This document shows positions 17,600 to 27,428 of a stretch of DNA of 64,000 nucleotides, in pieces (position 1 is the first letter of the stretch; the number at the start of each line of letters is the position of its first letter). The notes below the pieces were generated by a model that worked only from the letters and a program-made list of their open reading frames with translations, was not told the origin of the DNA and did no database searches. The stretch covers positions 248,001 to 312,000 of the forward strand of contig NZ_JHUW01000007.1 in assembly GCF_000619825.1 (NCBI RefSeq). The letters are read 5' to 3'. A program made the position numbers and the translations under genes. The stretch is from Prevotella sp. MA2016. GTDB lineage: Bacteria > Bacteroidota > Bacteroidia > Bacteroidales > Bacteroidaceae.

Positions 17600-19417
17600 T
17601 TAGTAGTTTGGATTCTGAACCAGACCTGGATTTACAGAGATGGCTGTCTGTGGCAATGGATACCACTCGTACTTGCGGTCGCGTTTTGCTGGGAGGTTGA
17701 TACCATCCTCGGTTGCACGGCCCCAGAACCACCACTGACCTTGTGTAAACTTGTCGAAACGACGCAGGTCGGTACGACGGCGGTTGCCCTCGCCCAGATA
17801 TTCCTTACCCCACTCTGACAGCATCCAGTCCATATCAAAATTATCGAAGCCAGGACCTGGTACATTGAGTGCCGCATTACGATCTGACGATTTGAAATAA
17901 CGCTGGCGCACGGCATCAACATATTTCTTAGCCTCGGCACTATTGCCCTTACGCATCTCGCACTCAGCTACGTTATAATAAGCCTCGGCCAAACGGAACT
18001 GAACATCGTCGATACTCTTGAAACCACCCTGTTCATCGTTAGGATAAAGTGGATACTTAACCAGACGTACACCAGAGTTAGTCTCTCCCCAACGAGGACT
18101 CATCACAGTCTCAAGGTTACGACCTTGATTCAGGAAGGTACCTAACTGATCGACAAACACCAAATCCTGGCCATCACGATCGGCATCGGCTTTCAGCACA
18201 TCACCCTTACCAAAGTCGGCACGTACCAATCCCTTCAGGAACATACCAGGACCGTGAGTTTTGGTAGTAGCATCGTAAGTATAGTTCTGCTTACGGATAT
18301 CGCGATCGTCAAAACGCTCATAAGGTGCGCCCAACTTATCGCCATAGTCCAAGAAACACTTAGCACCGATAGAACCACCAGTGGGCTGAACAGTACCAGC
18401 GTTATCGAAAGAAGGCACCAGGCAAACGCAGTTCCAGGCACCGATACCATCGTAGCTCTGTCCGAAGTAGTCGGCATAACCATACCACATTCCCACCATG
18501 GTACGCACGTTAGAGATAGCGTTGGCTGCTCCCTGACCATCCTCGGCAGCAAGAGCAAAGATGACCTCGGGACTCTTTACATTATCTATAGAGTACAGGT
18601 TACGGTAGTTGCTATCAATCGCATAATTACCATAAGTGCCACTGATGATATCCTTAGAGAGCTGTTCGCACTCGTCGTAGTGATTCTCGCCGATAAACAC
18701 TTCGGCATTAAGCAGCAAACGAGCTTTGAGCAAACGGTTCATAGCCTGATTGGCACGGTTCACCATCGAGTGGTTTTCATCGTCCTTAGCCAATGCACCA
18801 ACAGTCTCGTCGAGTTCGGTAGCAATAAAATCATAAATTTTCTTGCACGATGTGTCCCAATCGGGATCGGCACTACCAGGCACCTCACTGCTGGCCGAAG
18901 TATTGAGTGGCAGAGCACCACCCCAAAGTTCGAAGATACAGTAATAGTTCCAGGCACGAATGGTGCGCACCTCGGCAACATACTGTGCCAACTGAGCATC
19001 AGTCATACCGAGACTGGCTGCGCTCAGTCCTTCCAAGTCGCTCAGCAACAGGTTAGAAAGACCGATGGCAGTCCAAGCGCCGTTCCATGCATTATTGATG
19101 ATGGTAGATTCCGATGTCCAGTTATGCCATGAGAGCACGGTTTTCATAGCCTCATCCCATCCCCAAAGACCACCGTTCCATACACGCCATGTAATCTGGT
19201 CGGCAGGATATTCTGAGAGATGGAAGAAATTCTCACCAGCCAGGGTCTGCGATGTCTGTCCATAAATGGCAGCCACAGCGCCCTTCACACTGGCTTCATT
19301 CTGATAATAGACACCAGCATCGATACGGTCATACACCTTTTCATCCAGGTCGGTACAAGCGGTGAGTCCTGCCATCAGGCAGACTGCGCCAAATATTTTA
19401 TGCTTAATAGTTATCAT
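17600..19417 (-). CDS. SusD-like starch-binding lipoprotein
   Basis: Partner of the SusC pore encoded just upstream. The ATG at 19417 gives MITIKHKIFGAVCLMAGLTAC, with lipobox LTAC; the TTG at 19426 is unlikely to be the start. SusD signatures are VRTIRAWNYYCIFELWGGAL in the N-terminal helical part, FRLAEAYYNVAECEMRKGN near residue 475, and a C-terminal WYPLPQTAISVNPGLVQNPNY. The 605 aa length is normal. It is separated from susC by 30 bp and from the SusE/F-like gene by 42 bp, both gaps holding A/T tandem repeats. Confidence 0.96.
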   Translation of the reverse strand: MITIKHKIFGAVCLMAGLTACTDLDEKVYDRIDAGVYYQNEASVKGAVAAIYGQTSQTLAGENFFHLSEYPADQITWRVWNGGLWGWDEAMKTVLSWHNWTSESTIINNAWNGAWTAIGLSNLLLSDLEGLSAASLGMTDAQLAQYVAEVRTIRAWNYYCIFELWGGALPLNTSASSEVPGSADPDWDTSCKKIYDFIATELDETVGALAKDDENHSMVNRANQAMNRLLKARLLLNAEVFIGENHYDECEQLSKDIISGTYGNYAIDSNYRNLYSIDNVKSPEVIFALAAEDGQGAANAISNVRTMVGMWYGYADYFGQSYDGIGAWNCVCLVPSFDNAGTVQPTGGSIGAKCFLDYGDKLGAPYERFDDRDIRKQNYTYDATTKTHGPGMFLKGLVRADFGKGDVLKADADRDGQDLVFVDQLGTFLNQGRNLETVMSPRWGETNSGVRLVKYPLYPNDEQGGFKSIDDVQFRLAEAYYNVAECEMRKGNSAEAKKYVDAVRQRYFKSSDRNAALNVPGPGFDNFDMDWMLSEWGKEYLGEGNRRRTDLRRFDKFTQGQWWFWGRATEDGINLPAKRDRKYEWYPLPQTAISVNPGLVQNPNY

Positions 19418-19422
19418 AATTC

Positions 19423-19448
19423 TCAATTTTCAATATTCAATTTTCAAT
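19423..19448. repeat. 12-bp direct repeat between susC and susD (Sus-like operon)
   Basis: TCAATTTTCAAT occurs at 19423-19434 and 19437-19448, the second copy reaching the susC stop codon. In mRNA sense it is ATTGAAAATTGA, closely related to the repeat in the next intergenic gap. Confidence 0.7.
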
Positions 19449-22390
19449 TAATGAAAGCGCAGTGTTACACCAAGACTAACCTGGGTGGCCTGTGGATAGG
19501 CGCTATTTGAGTCGATACCTGGGGTGATGCCTGTAGATGCAACGATAGAAGGATCATTACCCTTATAGCTTGTGAGTGTGAACACATTCTTAGCTGTGAG
19601 GTAAACACGGAAACTCTCAATCAGCTGGCGGTTCTTGGGCGAATAAGTATAACCCAAAGTCACGTTATCCAACTTCACATAGTCGCCCTTCTCCAAGAAA
19701 TAGCTTGTGATGATACCACCACTCGACTCAACATCAGCATAATCGGTATAGGCCTTACGCAGAACATTGTCAGTACCTGATCCCTTCAAGCCCATGCCAT
19801 ACTTACGCATATTGAAGATATCATAGCCCAGTGCGCTGCGGAACAGCATGCTCAGATCCCAGTTCTTATAGCTGAAAGAGTTGCTCCACGACAGGAAGTG
19901 CTTTGGTGCACCATTACCGATATTACGCTTATAAGCGGGATCGGCCTGTGCTGCAGGGATGGCATTGCCATTGTTATCGTAGATAAGCAGCAGTCCGTTC
20001 TCATCTACACCAGCATGCTCGTAGCCATAGAACTGACCAATCTTTCCACCTTCCTCAACACGGAAGAAATACTCGCTACTGCCAGGACCTGGTTTCTGAT
20101 ACAAATCCAAATAAGCCATCTGGTAAGCATCACTCGAAAGTTTGGTAAGTTTGGTATCACCCATACTCCAGTTGATACCGGTGGTCCATTTCAAGCCCTT
20201 CTTAGCAATCACATCGTAGTCGAGCGAAACCTCGATACCCGTATTCTTGGTGGTTCCTACATTAACAAGAATGGTGTTGTAGATGAATGGAGGCTGAGGA
20301 GCGGTGTAGTTATACAACAGATCCTGCGAACGACGATCGAAATACTCCACACTACCACGCAGACGACTGTTAAGAGCTACGAAATCTATACCTACGTTAA
20401 AGGCGGTAGATTTCTCCCAAGCCAGATCGGGGTTGGCATTCAATGAAGGTGCGTAACCATTAGTCCACTGATTATCAATCAGATAAGCACCACGTGTGCT
20501 ATAAGTAGCAATACTCTGATAAGCATTAAAGTCGGAACGACCGGTTACACCATAGCTCACACGTGGTTTCAAGCTCTGGAATGTCTGCTGCAAACCCTGA
20601 GCGAATGGTGTATTGATGATTTCCCAAGCCAACGAGGCAGAGGGGAAGCTACCCCACTTTTTGTTGGCACCGAACTTGGTGCTACCCTCACGACGCATAG
20701 AAGCCGAGGCGTAGATGATATCATTGAAGTTATAATTCAAACGACCGAAGAAACCAATCAGCGTTGACTCGGAAGAACCAGCCCAGAGGTTTGCTTTACC
20801 ATCACGCAGATAAGTTCCGCTGCCAATACCATGGAACGAAAGGGCATCATAAACAAAGCCCATGTTCTCATTGCCACTCTGCTCCCACTTGCTGCGCTCC
20901 CATGAGTAGCCAAGCACAGCTTTCAACTGATGCTGCTTGAGCGTCATGGTATAGTTGATCAGATATTCCAAACGGTTGGTCCACCATTTCTGGTAGTTGA
21001 TGCGTGCACGACCGGCATAGCCGTTCCAGAACGACTCGCTCGATGTAGAAGGTGTATAGAAATTATCCTTCAGATCGTTGTACTGCAGTGCATAACTCAG
21101 CGAGGTATTCAGGTTATGCTGCTCCAACTGTAAGATATTCAGTTTCACATCGGCATTACCCAGCAGATAGATACGATCACCCTGACTAACATTCTCCTTC
21201 AAGTCGTTCACAGGGTTGTGAATATCTGTTGGTGAATTCGGCTGATAATAGCTACCATCAGGATTCTTAACAGGGATTGTGGGGTTCATGGTCAGAGCCG
21301 TATCAAACAATCCGTCGTTGCCCCACTTCTCATGCACCTTACGGGCCGAGAGCGATGAATTGAACTGCAAGCGGTTGTTGAGCACGCGCTGTTCGCCTAC
21401 AAAACGACCACCATACTCTTCGCGGCCTGACACGATATCCAAGCCATTACCTTTCTTATAATTGACAGAGAGTCCGAAATAACCATTCTTTGTTGAAGAA
21501 TCAACAGAGATATACTGGTTCAAGCTGTAGCTGACAGGACGTGTAATCTCATCCCACCAATCGGTGTCGGCACCATAGTCCTGACCGCGACGTGAGCGAC
21601 GGAACTCGTCGGTAGAAAGAATCTCTACTCGAGGTTTCTGAATATTCAGAGCGATATAGCTATCGTAGGTGACATTGGTCACACCTGTAGTGCCCGAACC
21701 TTTCTTGGTAGTAACCAGAATCACACCATTGGCACCACGTGTACCATAAATAGCAGCCGAGCCGGCATCCTTCAGTACTGTAATCGACTCAACATCCTGG
21801 GTAGCAATATTACGCAGGTCTCCACCAGCAATACCATCGATGACAACCAGTGGACCATTGCTGGCTGTGAGCGATCCTGCACCACGCACCTGGATATCGG
21901 TCATGGCATTAGGGTTAGCATCAGCTGTAGCAGCCACATTCAAACCTGCCACCTTACCAGCAATCAGCGCCATTGGGTCGCTGGCTGCGCCCTGGTTAAA
22001 CTGATCCTTGTTGATCTGGACCACAGAGCTAGAAATCTCTTTCTTAGCCATCGAGCCATAACCAACCACTACGACCTCGTTCAGTTGCGCCACATCCTCC
22101 TTCAGCACAATCTCCATACCGTTATTGGCAGACTGTTCCTGGGGATTGTAGCCGACGTAGGTGAACACCAACGTTACTCCAGGCTTACACTTCAGACTGA
22201 AGTTTCCGTCGAAGTCGGTCACTGTGCCGTTAGATGTTCCTTTGACAACAACCGAGGCACCGATAACGGCCTCGCCCATCTCGTCCTTCACACGACCGTT
22301 GATGGTGGTCTGTGCCGAAACATCCAAGGCGAAAAACATCACCGCCAGCATCATCAGCAGGCGATAATAAAGATTCTTTAATCTTTTCAT
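19448..22390 (-). CDS. SusC-like TonB-dependent maltooligosaccharide transporter
   Basis: Outer-membrane import of starch oligosaccharides. It has a signal peptide (ending ALDVSAQ), a CarboxypepD_reg-like domain (TTINGRVKDEMGEAVIGASV), the conserved LNEVVVVGYGSM box, plug motifs IQVRGAGSLTASNGPLVVID and SITVLKDAGSAAIYGTRGANG, and a barrel ending in SLGVTLRFH. At 980 aa it is normal for SusC. It follows GH97 by 43 bp and precedes susD by 30 bp. The substrate assignment comes from the GH97, GH13 and SusE/F-like neighbours. Confidence 0.96.
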   Translation of the reverse strand: MKRLKNLYYRLLMMLAVMFFALDVSAQTTINGRVKDEMGEAVIGASVVVKGTSNGTVTDFDGNFSLKCKPGVTLVFTYVGYNPQEQSANNGMEIVLKEDVAQLNEVVVVGYGSMAKKEISSSVVQINKDQFNQGAASDPMALIAGKVAGLNVAATADANPNAMTDIQVRGAGSLTASNGPLVVIDGIAGGDLRNIATQDVESITVLKDAGSAAIYGTRGANGVILVTTKKGSGTTGVTNVTYDSYIALNIQKPRVEILSTDEFRRSRRGQDYGADTDWWDEITRPVSYSLNQYISVDSSTKNGYFGLSVNYKKGNGLDIVSGREEYGGRFVGEQRVLNNRLQFNSSLSARKVHEKWGNDGLFDTALTMNPTIPVKNPDGSYYQPNSPTDIHNPVNDLKENVSQGDRIYLLGNADVKLNILQLEQHNLNTSLSYALQYNDLKDNFYTPSTSSESFWNGYAGRARINYQKWWTNRLEYLINYTMTLKQHQLKAVLGYSWERSKWEQSGNENMGFVYDALSFHGIGSGTYLRDGKANLWAGSSESTLIGFFGRLNYNFNDIIYASASMRREGSTKFGANKKWGSFPSASLAWEIINTPFAQGLQQTFQSLKPRVSYGVTGRSDFNAYQSIATYSTRGAYLIDNQWTNGYAPSLNANPDLAWEKSTAFNVGIDFVALNSRLRGSVEYFDRRSQDLLYNYTAPQPPFIYNTILVNVGTTKNTGIEVSLDYDVIAKKGLKWTTGINWSMGDTKLTKLSSDAYQMAYLDLYQKPGPGSSEYFFRVEEGGKIGQFYGYEHAGVDENGLLLIYDNNGNAIPAAQADPAYKRNIGNGAPKHFLSWSNSFSYKNWDLSMLFRSALGYDIFNMRKYGMGLKGSGTDNVLRKAYTDYADVESSGGIITSYFLEKGDYVKLDNVTLGYTYSPKNRQLIESFRVYLTAKNVFTLTSYKGNDPSIVASTGITPGIDSNSAYPQATQVSLGVTLRFH

Positions 22391-22433
22391 CTTCTTTGGT
22401 TTTTGTTAAAATTAGAGTTATAGAAATATAGTT

Positions 22434-24440
22434 TCAATTTTTAAATTCTATCTTTTCCACCCTCACCGCAGCACCACCGCTACGAGCCAGACGCAGATGC
22501 AACGTATCGGCCTTGGTTACGGATATCCGACGTATCGTCATCTCGTAAGGATTATGCTCGAAGTCGGCTTTAGGACCATCCTCATAGATAACAGCTTGAT
22601 AGGTAGCCCCCTCGTCAAGGAAATCGAGTGCCACATCCAGTTGACGTGCCTCTTCGTTAGTAATACTACCCAAAAACCACCGGTCACCACCACGCTCTTT
22701 GCGGGCAATAGTGATATATTTCCCAATCTCACCATTGGGCACTAAAGTGCGGCTCCATGTGGTGGGACAACTCTCAATAAAGCTGAGTGCAGGCTGTCCC
22801 TCGTAGTTCTCGATGGCATCGGCAGCCATCTGCAATGGACTATAGATAACCACGAACTCACCCAGTTGTTTGGCCAGCGTTGAATGCGGATGAGTGCCAG
22901 GCACAATCTCTGAAAAATCAAAGATAGCAGGTGTGAAATCGGTTGGACCAGCCAACCCACGGGTAAACGGCAGTGTGACCGTATGCGATGGCGGATTACC
23001 ACCACGACGATCCCAGGCATTATACTCTTGACCGCGTACACCTTCCTGAGTCATCAGGTTGGGCCAAGTGCGCTGGATACCAGTGGGCATGGCAGGCTCG
23101 TGATTATCAATCATGATATGGTGCTTGGCAGCACACTCAATCACCTTGCGGTAGTGACGAATGCCATACTGTGATTTTGCCAACTCCTTACCATCAAAAT
23201 AACGACCTACATAGCCAGTCTTTACGGCACGAATGCCCAAACGTTCGAACCAACTAAAAGCCTGTTCCATTTGGTTCTCCAAAAGGGTAGCATTGCCCCA
23301 AGTCTCCGTATGTCCGATGAAGCGCACCCCCTTCTGCAGACCATAACGCGTGACCTCATCCATATCAAAATCGGGGTACGACTCGAGATAGCTAATCTTC
23401 TCGCCCTGTCCCCAACCGGGATTCCAGCCCTCGGCCAGCACACCGCTGAAACCATGACGGGCTGCAAAATCCATATAACGCTTCACGTTCTCAGTAGTAG
23501 CGCCATGCGAAGGCCCCATCTCCCAGGTGTTTTGCTTTTTGTGAATACTCCACCAGATGCCGATATAACGACCTGGCTCTATCCACGATGTATCTTTAAT
23601 TTGTGATGGTTCGTTCAGGTTCAGCATCAGGTTAGAGGTAATCAAGCCACCTGCTGTTGGACTGATAATCATTGTTCGCCAAGGACTCTTCAGTTCACCT
23701 TTGGCATACACCTTAACACCATTGCGCCATGGGGTGAGCGCTGTGAGCAGGCGAACTGCACCATTATCGTCTTGACGCGGCGTCATATTGATACTGGCAT
23801 AATCCTCAAGAGCTGCCTCATGAACAGCCAGAAACAAGTCTTTTTCAAATTCTATAGTAAGAGGTGTACAAACGGTATCTTTTTTACTTAAAAGATCAGC
23901 TTGATAGATACCCTCGAAATACTCTGTATGGTTAGATGGAATAGACCAAGCCTTAGCATCGTGAACCAAGGTCATCTCTGTCTGTTCGTCCATCACCTGA
24001 TATTCTTTGCCATTCTTCCTCCCTGGCAGGATATAGCGAAAACCGAAGCCATCGTTGAACACACGAAACACCACCTGCATGAGTGGACCTGACTGTTCGC
24101 GGAAATGCACTGTCAACTCGTTGTAATGATTGCGTGTAGTCTCGCATTCGCCCCAAGGCTGAGTCCAGATTTCATCCTTAGACGAACGCACAACCTTAAC
24201 CATTTTGGCGTTGGCACCCAATGCGCCATCGTTTAATTGGTAACCCAGATGCGATGGTGCCACAAGCACCTTACCACTATAGTTTACCATATAGAAAGGT
24301 TGTTTGTTCTTCACGCCGACGGAAACCGTCACGGATCCGTCGGGCGAAGAAACCTTAACATTTGCGGCGCTCGCTTGACGAACGCCAGAGACTGTAAAAC
24401 CAACTAATAAAACAAGTTTAACAAACTTCAGTATATTCAT
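22434..24440 (-). CDS. susB: GH97 alpha-glucosidase (SusB-like)
   Basis: A periplasmic enzyme that would release glucose from maltooligosaccharides. The ATG at 24440 (MNILKFVKLVLLVGFTVSG) begins a signal peptide and lies 20 bp after a good promoter; the longer reading frame from 24503 would start upstream of that promoter. GH97 features are the N-terminal beta-sandwich (VKVSSPDGSVTVSVGVKNKQ), the barrel with WNPGWGQGE, VKTGYVGRYFDG, IDNHEPAMPTGIQRTWPN, EGVRGQEYNAW and LAGPTDFTPAIFDF, and a C-terminal beta domain. The Glu in NHE matches the SusB-type inverting branch rather than the retaining branch, which carries a different residue there (recalled family knowledge). It is the first gene of the operon. 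Confidence 0.93.
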   Translation of the reverse strand: MNILKFVKLVLLVGFTVSGVRQASAANVKVSSPDGSVTVSVGVKNKQPFYMVNYSGKVLVAPSHLGYQLNDGALGANAKMVKVVRSSKDEIWTQPWGECETTRNHYNELTVHFREQSGPLMQVVFRVFNDGFGFRYILPGRKNGKEYQVMDEQTEMTLVHDAKAWSIPSNHTEYFEGIYQADLLSKKDTVCTPLTIEFEKDLFLAVHEAALEDYASINMTPRQDDNGAVRLLTALTPWRNGVKVYAKGELKSPWRTMIISPTAGGLITSNLMLNLNEPSQIKDTSWIEPGRYIGIWWSIHKKQNTWEMGPSHGATTENVKRYMDFAARHGFSGVLAEGWNPGWGQGEKISYLESYPDFDMDEVTRYGLQKGVRFIGHTETWGNATLLENQMEQAFSWFERLGIRAVKTGYVGRYFDGKELAKSQYGIRHYRKVIECAAKHHIMIDNHEPAMPTGIQRTWPNLMTQEGVRGQEYNAWDRRGGNPPSHTVTLPFTRGLAGPTDFTPAIFDFSEIVPGTHPHSTLAKQLGEFVVIYSPLQMAADAIENYEGQPALSFIESCPTTWSRTLVPNGEIGKYITIARKERGGDRWFLGSITNEEARQLDVALDFLDEGATYQAVIYEDGPKADFEHNPYEMTIRRISVTKADTLHLRLARSGGAAVRVEKIEFKN

Positions 24441-24459
24441 AATTCTTGGAATTTTGCCG

Positions 24460-24467
24460 CAAAGGTA
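24460..24467 (-). promoter_or_regulatory. Promoter -7 element (TACCTTTG) for the Sus-like operon
   Basis: Minus-strand TACCTTTG, 19 bp before the GH97 ATG, drives GH97-susC-susD-susE/F-GH13. Confidence 0.75.
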
Positions 24468-24524
24468 GGCAGTTAATCCATCCATACCAAGCGCAACAAA
24501 CAAATATCTAAACTACCAAAAATA

Positions 24525-24549
24525 TAACTTCGTGTTTATCAGGAAGTTA
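24525..24549. promoter_or_regulatory. Candidate SusR-type operator (TAACTTC-N11-GAAGTTA)
   Basis: A perfect 7-bp inverted repeat with an 11-bp spacer lies between the divergent GH97 and regulator promoters, about 60 bp upstream of the GH97 -7 element. Its position suits an activator site. There is no direct evidence for binding. Confidence 0.35.
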
Positions 24550-24616
24550 CATTTTCAGCACCTTTAAAAAATCAAAAGATATTCAACCGCATTTCGGCCA
24601 TATTTGAAACAAAACA

Positions 24617-24648
24617 TTTGGTCATTTCATAAACTTATTGTATCTTTG
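24617..24648 (+). promoter_or_regulatory. Promoter of the SusR-like regulator (-33 TTTG, -7 TATCTTTG)
   Basis: TTTG at 24617-24620 and TATCTTTG at 24641-24648 are separated by 20 bp, the usual Bacteroidota spacing. The ATG at 24682 follows after 33 bp. Confidence 0.8.
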
Positions 24649-24681
24649 CCACATCATTCTAACAAAAAGCAATGCAGACTT

Positions 24682-26319
24682 ATGGTTCGACTCTGGATAT
24701 TATTAGTGCTTACACTATTAGCTACAAATGGTAATGCTCAGCAGACCAATAATCGTCAACTCTATCAGACACTCGACAGCTTGATAGAGCATTACGACCA
24801 GCTCACGGCAGAGAAGGAACGTCGTGTAGCAGCCATCAAAGAAGGTGTGAAGGGGATTACCTTGACACCCGAACAGCAGTATGACTTCAATCAGCGGTTA
24901 TACGACGAATATGTAGCTTACAAGTTTGATTCCGCTTTCTATTATATCGATAAGAACGTGAAAGCTCTTAACTCATCGAGCGATCACAACCGCTTTGCAG
25001 CCAGTGCCGTTCGTATGGCACATATCCTAGCAGTAACAGGACTCTTCGACCGTGCCCGCAGGATGCTGGACGCTGTTAATCCTGACTCTATCAATGACCA
25101 GCAGAAGATAGCCTATTACAACCAGCAGAGCGAACTGAATCTTTATCGTTCGGAGATGGCTCAATCCACCGCCTATTTCTACGACTATATACAACGAGCC
25201 CAATATTATAGGCAACTGGTGATGCAGATAGCCCCTAAAGGCAGTTTCGACTACATCTTCAACCAAGCCACCTATATGTGCGAGGCGGGTGATACCGATG
25301 GTGCTATCAAAAAGCTTGAAGACTATCTGCAACAGCTCAAAGAAGGCACCCGCACCTATAGTATCGTAACCAGCACACTGGCCTTTTTCTACCAGAGCAA
25401 AGAGATGTGGGAGCAACAAGAGCGCTACCTGCTACTTAGCGCCATCAGCGACGAACGCAGTGCCATACGTGAGAACAACTCACTGCGCTCACTATCTGAA
25501 GTTTTGATGACGCATGGCAACAATGACGATGCCTACCGATACCTCTACCAGGCCATCAGCGAAGCCAAGTTTTATGGCAGTCGTATCCGCATGATGCAGG
25601 TTGGCCGCATGGCCCCTCAGATACTGCAACTCTACGATGCTGAACGCTCTCAAACCCAGCGACGCACCTATCTCTTCCTGACAGTCATCTCTATCATCTC
25701 ACTTATTCTAGCCGGTATCATTGTCTATACACTCTGGTTGTATCGCAAGAAGCATGCAGCCGGCAAACAGATTATCGAGATGAATAAGATGCTAGCACAA
25801 CATGCAGAGGAGATTGAGATTGCCAACAGCCAGATGAAAGAAGCCAACCGCATCAAGGAAGAATATATCGGACGCTTCCTGGAACTGAGCAGTATGCTAC
25901 TATCCAACACAGAGCAACGCCTGAAACTACTGAACCGGCTGGCCAGAGAGAGGAAACTGGAAGAGCTCTATGCCGAACTAAAGACCATGGAACCTGTGAA
26001 CACAGGCATCCGTACCTTCCATAGTCATTTCGACACAGCTTTCCTGAATATCTATCCGCATTTCATCAGCGAAGTAAACAAATTGCTCACACCTGACAAC
26101 CAGTTTGCTACTGATGACGAGGGAACACCCAACAAACGACTGACCACCGAACTGCGCATATTGGCACTTATCCGACTCGACATCACCGACAACCAGGAGA
26201 TAGCCGATATTCTGCGCTCCAGCATCACCACTATCTATACCTATCGTTCCAAACTTAAAGCCAGAGCTTTTAATAAGGAAACTTTTGAAGATGATATCCG
26301 GAAAATAGCAACCTATTAA
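24682..26319 (+). CDS. SusR-like membrane-anchored transcriptional regulator of the starch locus
   Basis: Predicted activator of the divergent starch operon. The start at 24682 (MVRLWILLVLTLLATNGNAQ) gives a signal peptide and lies downstream of the promoter; a TTG at 24604 would be upstream of it. Residues 25-320 form a helical TPR-like periplasmic sensor; a transmembrane segment at about 333-355 (YLFLTVISIISLILAGIIVY) is followed by a coiled coil and a cytoplasmic C-terminal part with LTTELRILALIRLDITDNQEIADILRSS, which reads like a LuxR/winged-helix DNA-binding region (ITDNQEIADILRSSITTIYT). The layout matches SusR (DUF6377-type) proteins. There is no kinase domain. Confidence 0.85.
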   Translation: MVRLWILLVLTLLATNGNAQQTNNRQLYQTLDSLIEHYDQLTAEKERRVAAIKEGVKGITLTPEQQYDFNQRLYDEYVAYKFDSAFYYIDKNVKALNSSSDHNRFAASAVRMAHILAVTGLFDRARRMLDAVNPDSINDQQKIAYYNQQSELNLYRSEMAQSTAYFYDYIQRAQYYRQLVMQIAPKGSFDYIFNQATYMCEAGDTDGAIKKLEDYLQQLKEGTRTYSIVTSTLAFFYQSKEMWEQQERYLLLSAISDERSAIRENNSLRSLSEVLMTHGNNDDAYRYLYQAISEAKFYGSRIRMMQVGRMAPQILQLYDAERSQTQRRTYLFLTVISIISLILAGIIVYTLWLYRKKHAAGKQIIEMNKMLAQHAEEIEIANSQMKEANRIKEEYIGRFLELSSMLLSNTEQRLKLLNRLARERKLEELYAELKTMEPVNTGIRTFHSHFDTAFLNIYPHFISEVNKLLTPDNQFATDDEGTPNKRLTTELRILALIRLDITDNQEIADILRSSITTIYTYRSKLKARAFNKETFEDDIRKIATY

Positions 26320-26350
26320 CGGATGTTTTTTTCATTAATTGGGCATTTTA

Positions 26351-26382
26351 TTTGCTCGTTTCAATATTTTTAGCTATATTTG
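26351..26382 (+). promoter_or_regulatory. Promoter of the ROK kinase gene (-33 TTTG, -7 TATATTTG)
   Basis: TTTG at 26351-26354 and TATATTTG at 26375-26382, spaced by 20 bp; the ATG at 26411 follows 28 bp later. Confidence 0.8.
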
Positions 26383-26410
26383 CCCCCAAAATATAACTAA
26401 AAGAGAACCT

Positions 26411-27391
26411 ATGGAACGAACTAGTATCAAAAAACGCGTTATTGGAGTAGATATTGGCACCCTAAAAACGACATACGCCATCGTGGATGTTCGCGGCAAT
26501 GTGGTTGCAAGCGAGTCATTCCCAACAACAAATTATCCCGACATCAACAAGTTTGTTGAAAAACTGACGGAGTCGATCATCATGATGGCTGAAGCCCAGG
26601 GCGGATTCGAGACAATCCGTTCAGTAGGTGTCAGCTGTCCTGCAGCTTCAGCTTTTTCGGGTTGCATCGAGAATGCAGCCAACTTGCCATGGAAAGGTAT
26701 CGTACCACTTGGAGCCATGCTGCGCGACCGCCTGGGACTGGCTGTCGCCGTGGGTAACGATGCCCACAACACTGCCCTTGGCGAGAAGATGTATGGCAGT
26801 GCGCATGGTATGAAGAACTTCATTGTACTGAACCTGGGTGTAGGCCTAGGCAGTTGTTTCTTCTCCGAAGGTCACGAGCATCATGGTGCCGAAGGCTATG
26901 CCGGTGAGATAGGACATACCTGTATCGAAAACAATGGACGCCCATGTGCCTGCGGTCTAAAGGGATGCTTGGAGGCTTATGTAGCATCGGCAGGAATCGT
27001 CAAGACAGCCCAAGAGATGATGGCCGCTAGCGACATGCCATCAAAAATGCGCGAGATAGAAAATCTGGAAGCCCCCGACATCACTCGTCTATGCGAAGAA
27101 GGCGACCAGTTGGCCATCGAGGTCTATCGCCACACCGGAGATCTGTTTGGTCGTGGTCTGGCCACCTATGCCTCGATTGTGAACCCCGAGGCCATCATCA
27201 TCACAGGCGGTGTCTCGCGTGCTGGTCATTGGTTGCTCGACCCCACACGTGAGTCGTTCGAAAGCCACGTGTTCACAAACATGCGCGGCAAGGTACGCAT
27301 CATGCTGTCAGACCTCGACGATGCTGAGCGCGATGTGTTAGGAGCCAGTGCCCTGGCCTGGGATGTGCCAGAGTACTCGCTATTCAAATAG
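26411..27391 (+). CDS. ROK-family sugar kinase, probable glucokinase
   Basis: Likely phosphorylates glucose with ATP in the cytoplasm, feeding glycolysis. The start at 26411 (MERTSIKKRVIGVDIGTLKT) lies downstream of the promoter. Signatures: N-terminal phosphate-binding GVDIGTLKTTYAIVD, VGNDAHNTALGE with the catalytic Asp, the EIGH segment, and the ROK zinc motif CACGLKGCLEAY (CxCGxxGCxE) near residue 180. At 326 aa it is full length. It follows the SusR-like regulator and sits next to the starch operon, which would produce its substrate. Other hexoses cannot be excluded. Confidence 0.9.
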   Translation: MERTSIKKRVIGVDIGTLKTTYAIVDVRGNVVASESFPTTNYPDINKFVEKLTESIIMMAEAQGGFETIRSVGVSCPAASAFSGCIENAANLPWKGIVPLGAMLRDRLGLAVAVGNDAHNTALGEKMYGSAHGMKNFIVLNLGVGLGSCFFSEGHEHHGAEGYAGEIGHTCIENNGRPCACGLKGCLEAYVASAGIVKTAQEMMAASDMPSKMREIENLEAPDITRLCEEGDQLAIEVYRHTGDLFGRGLATYASIVNPEAIIITGGVSRAGHWLLDPTRESFESHVFTNMRGKVRIMLSDLDDAERDVLGASALAWDVPEYSLFK

Positions 27392-27409
27392 ATGATAAAG
27401 AGTTGGAGG

Positions 27410-27428
27410 GGTGCTATTTCTTAGCACC
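27410..27428. terminator. Stem-loop at the convergent ROK/SPFH junction, covering a stop codon
   Basis: GGTGCTA (27410-27416) pairs with TAGCACC (27422-27428) around TTTCT. The left arm contains the TAG stop (minus strand) of the SPFH gene. A short hairpin that could end transcription from either side. Confidence 0.5.
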
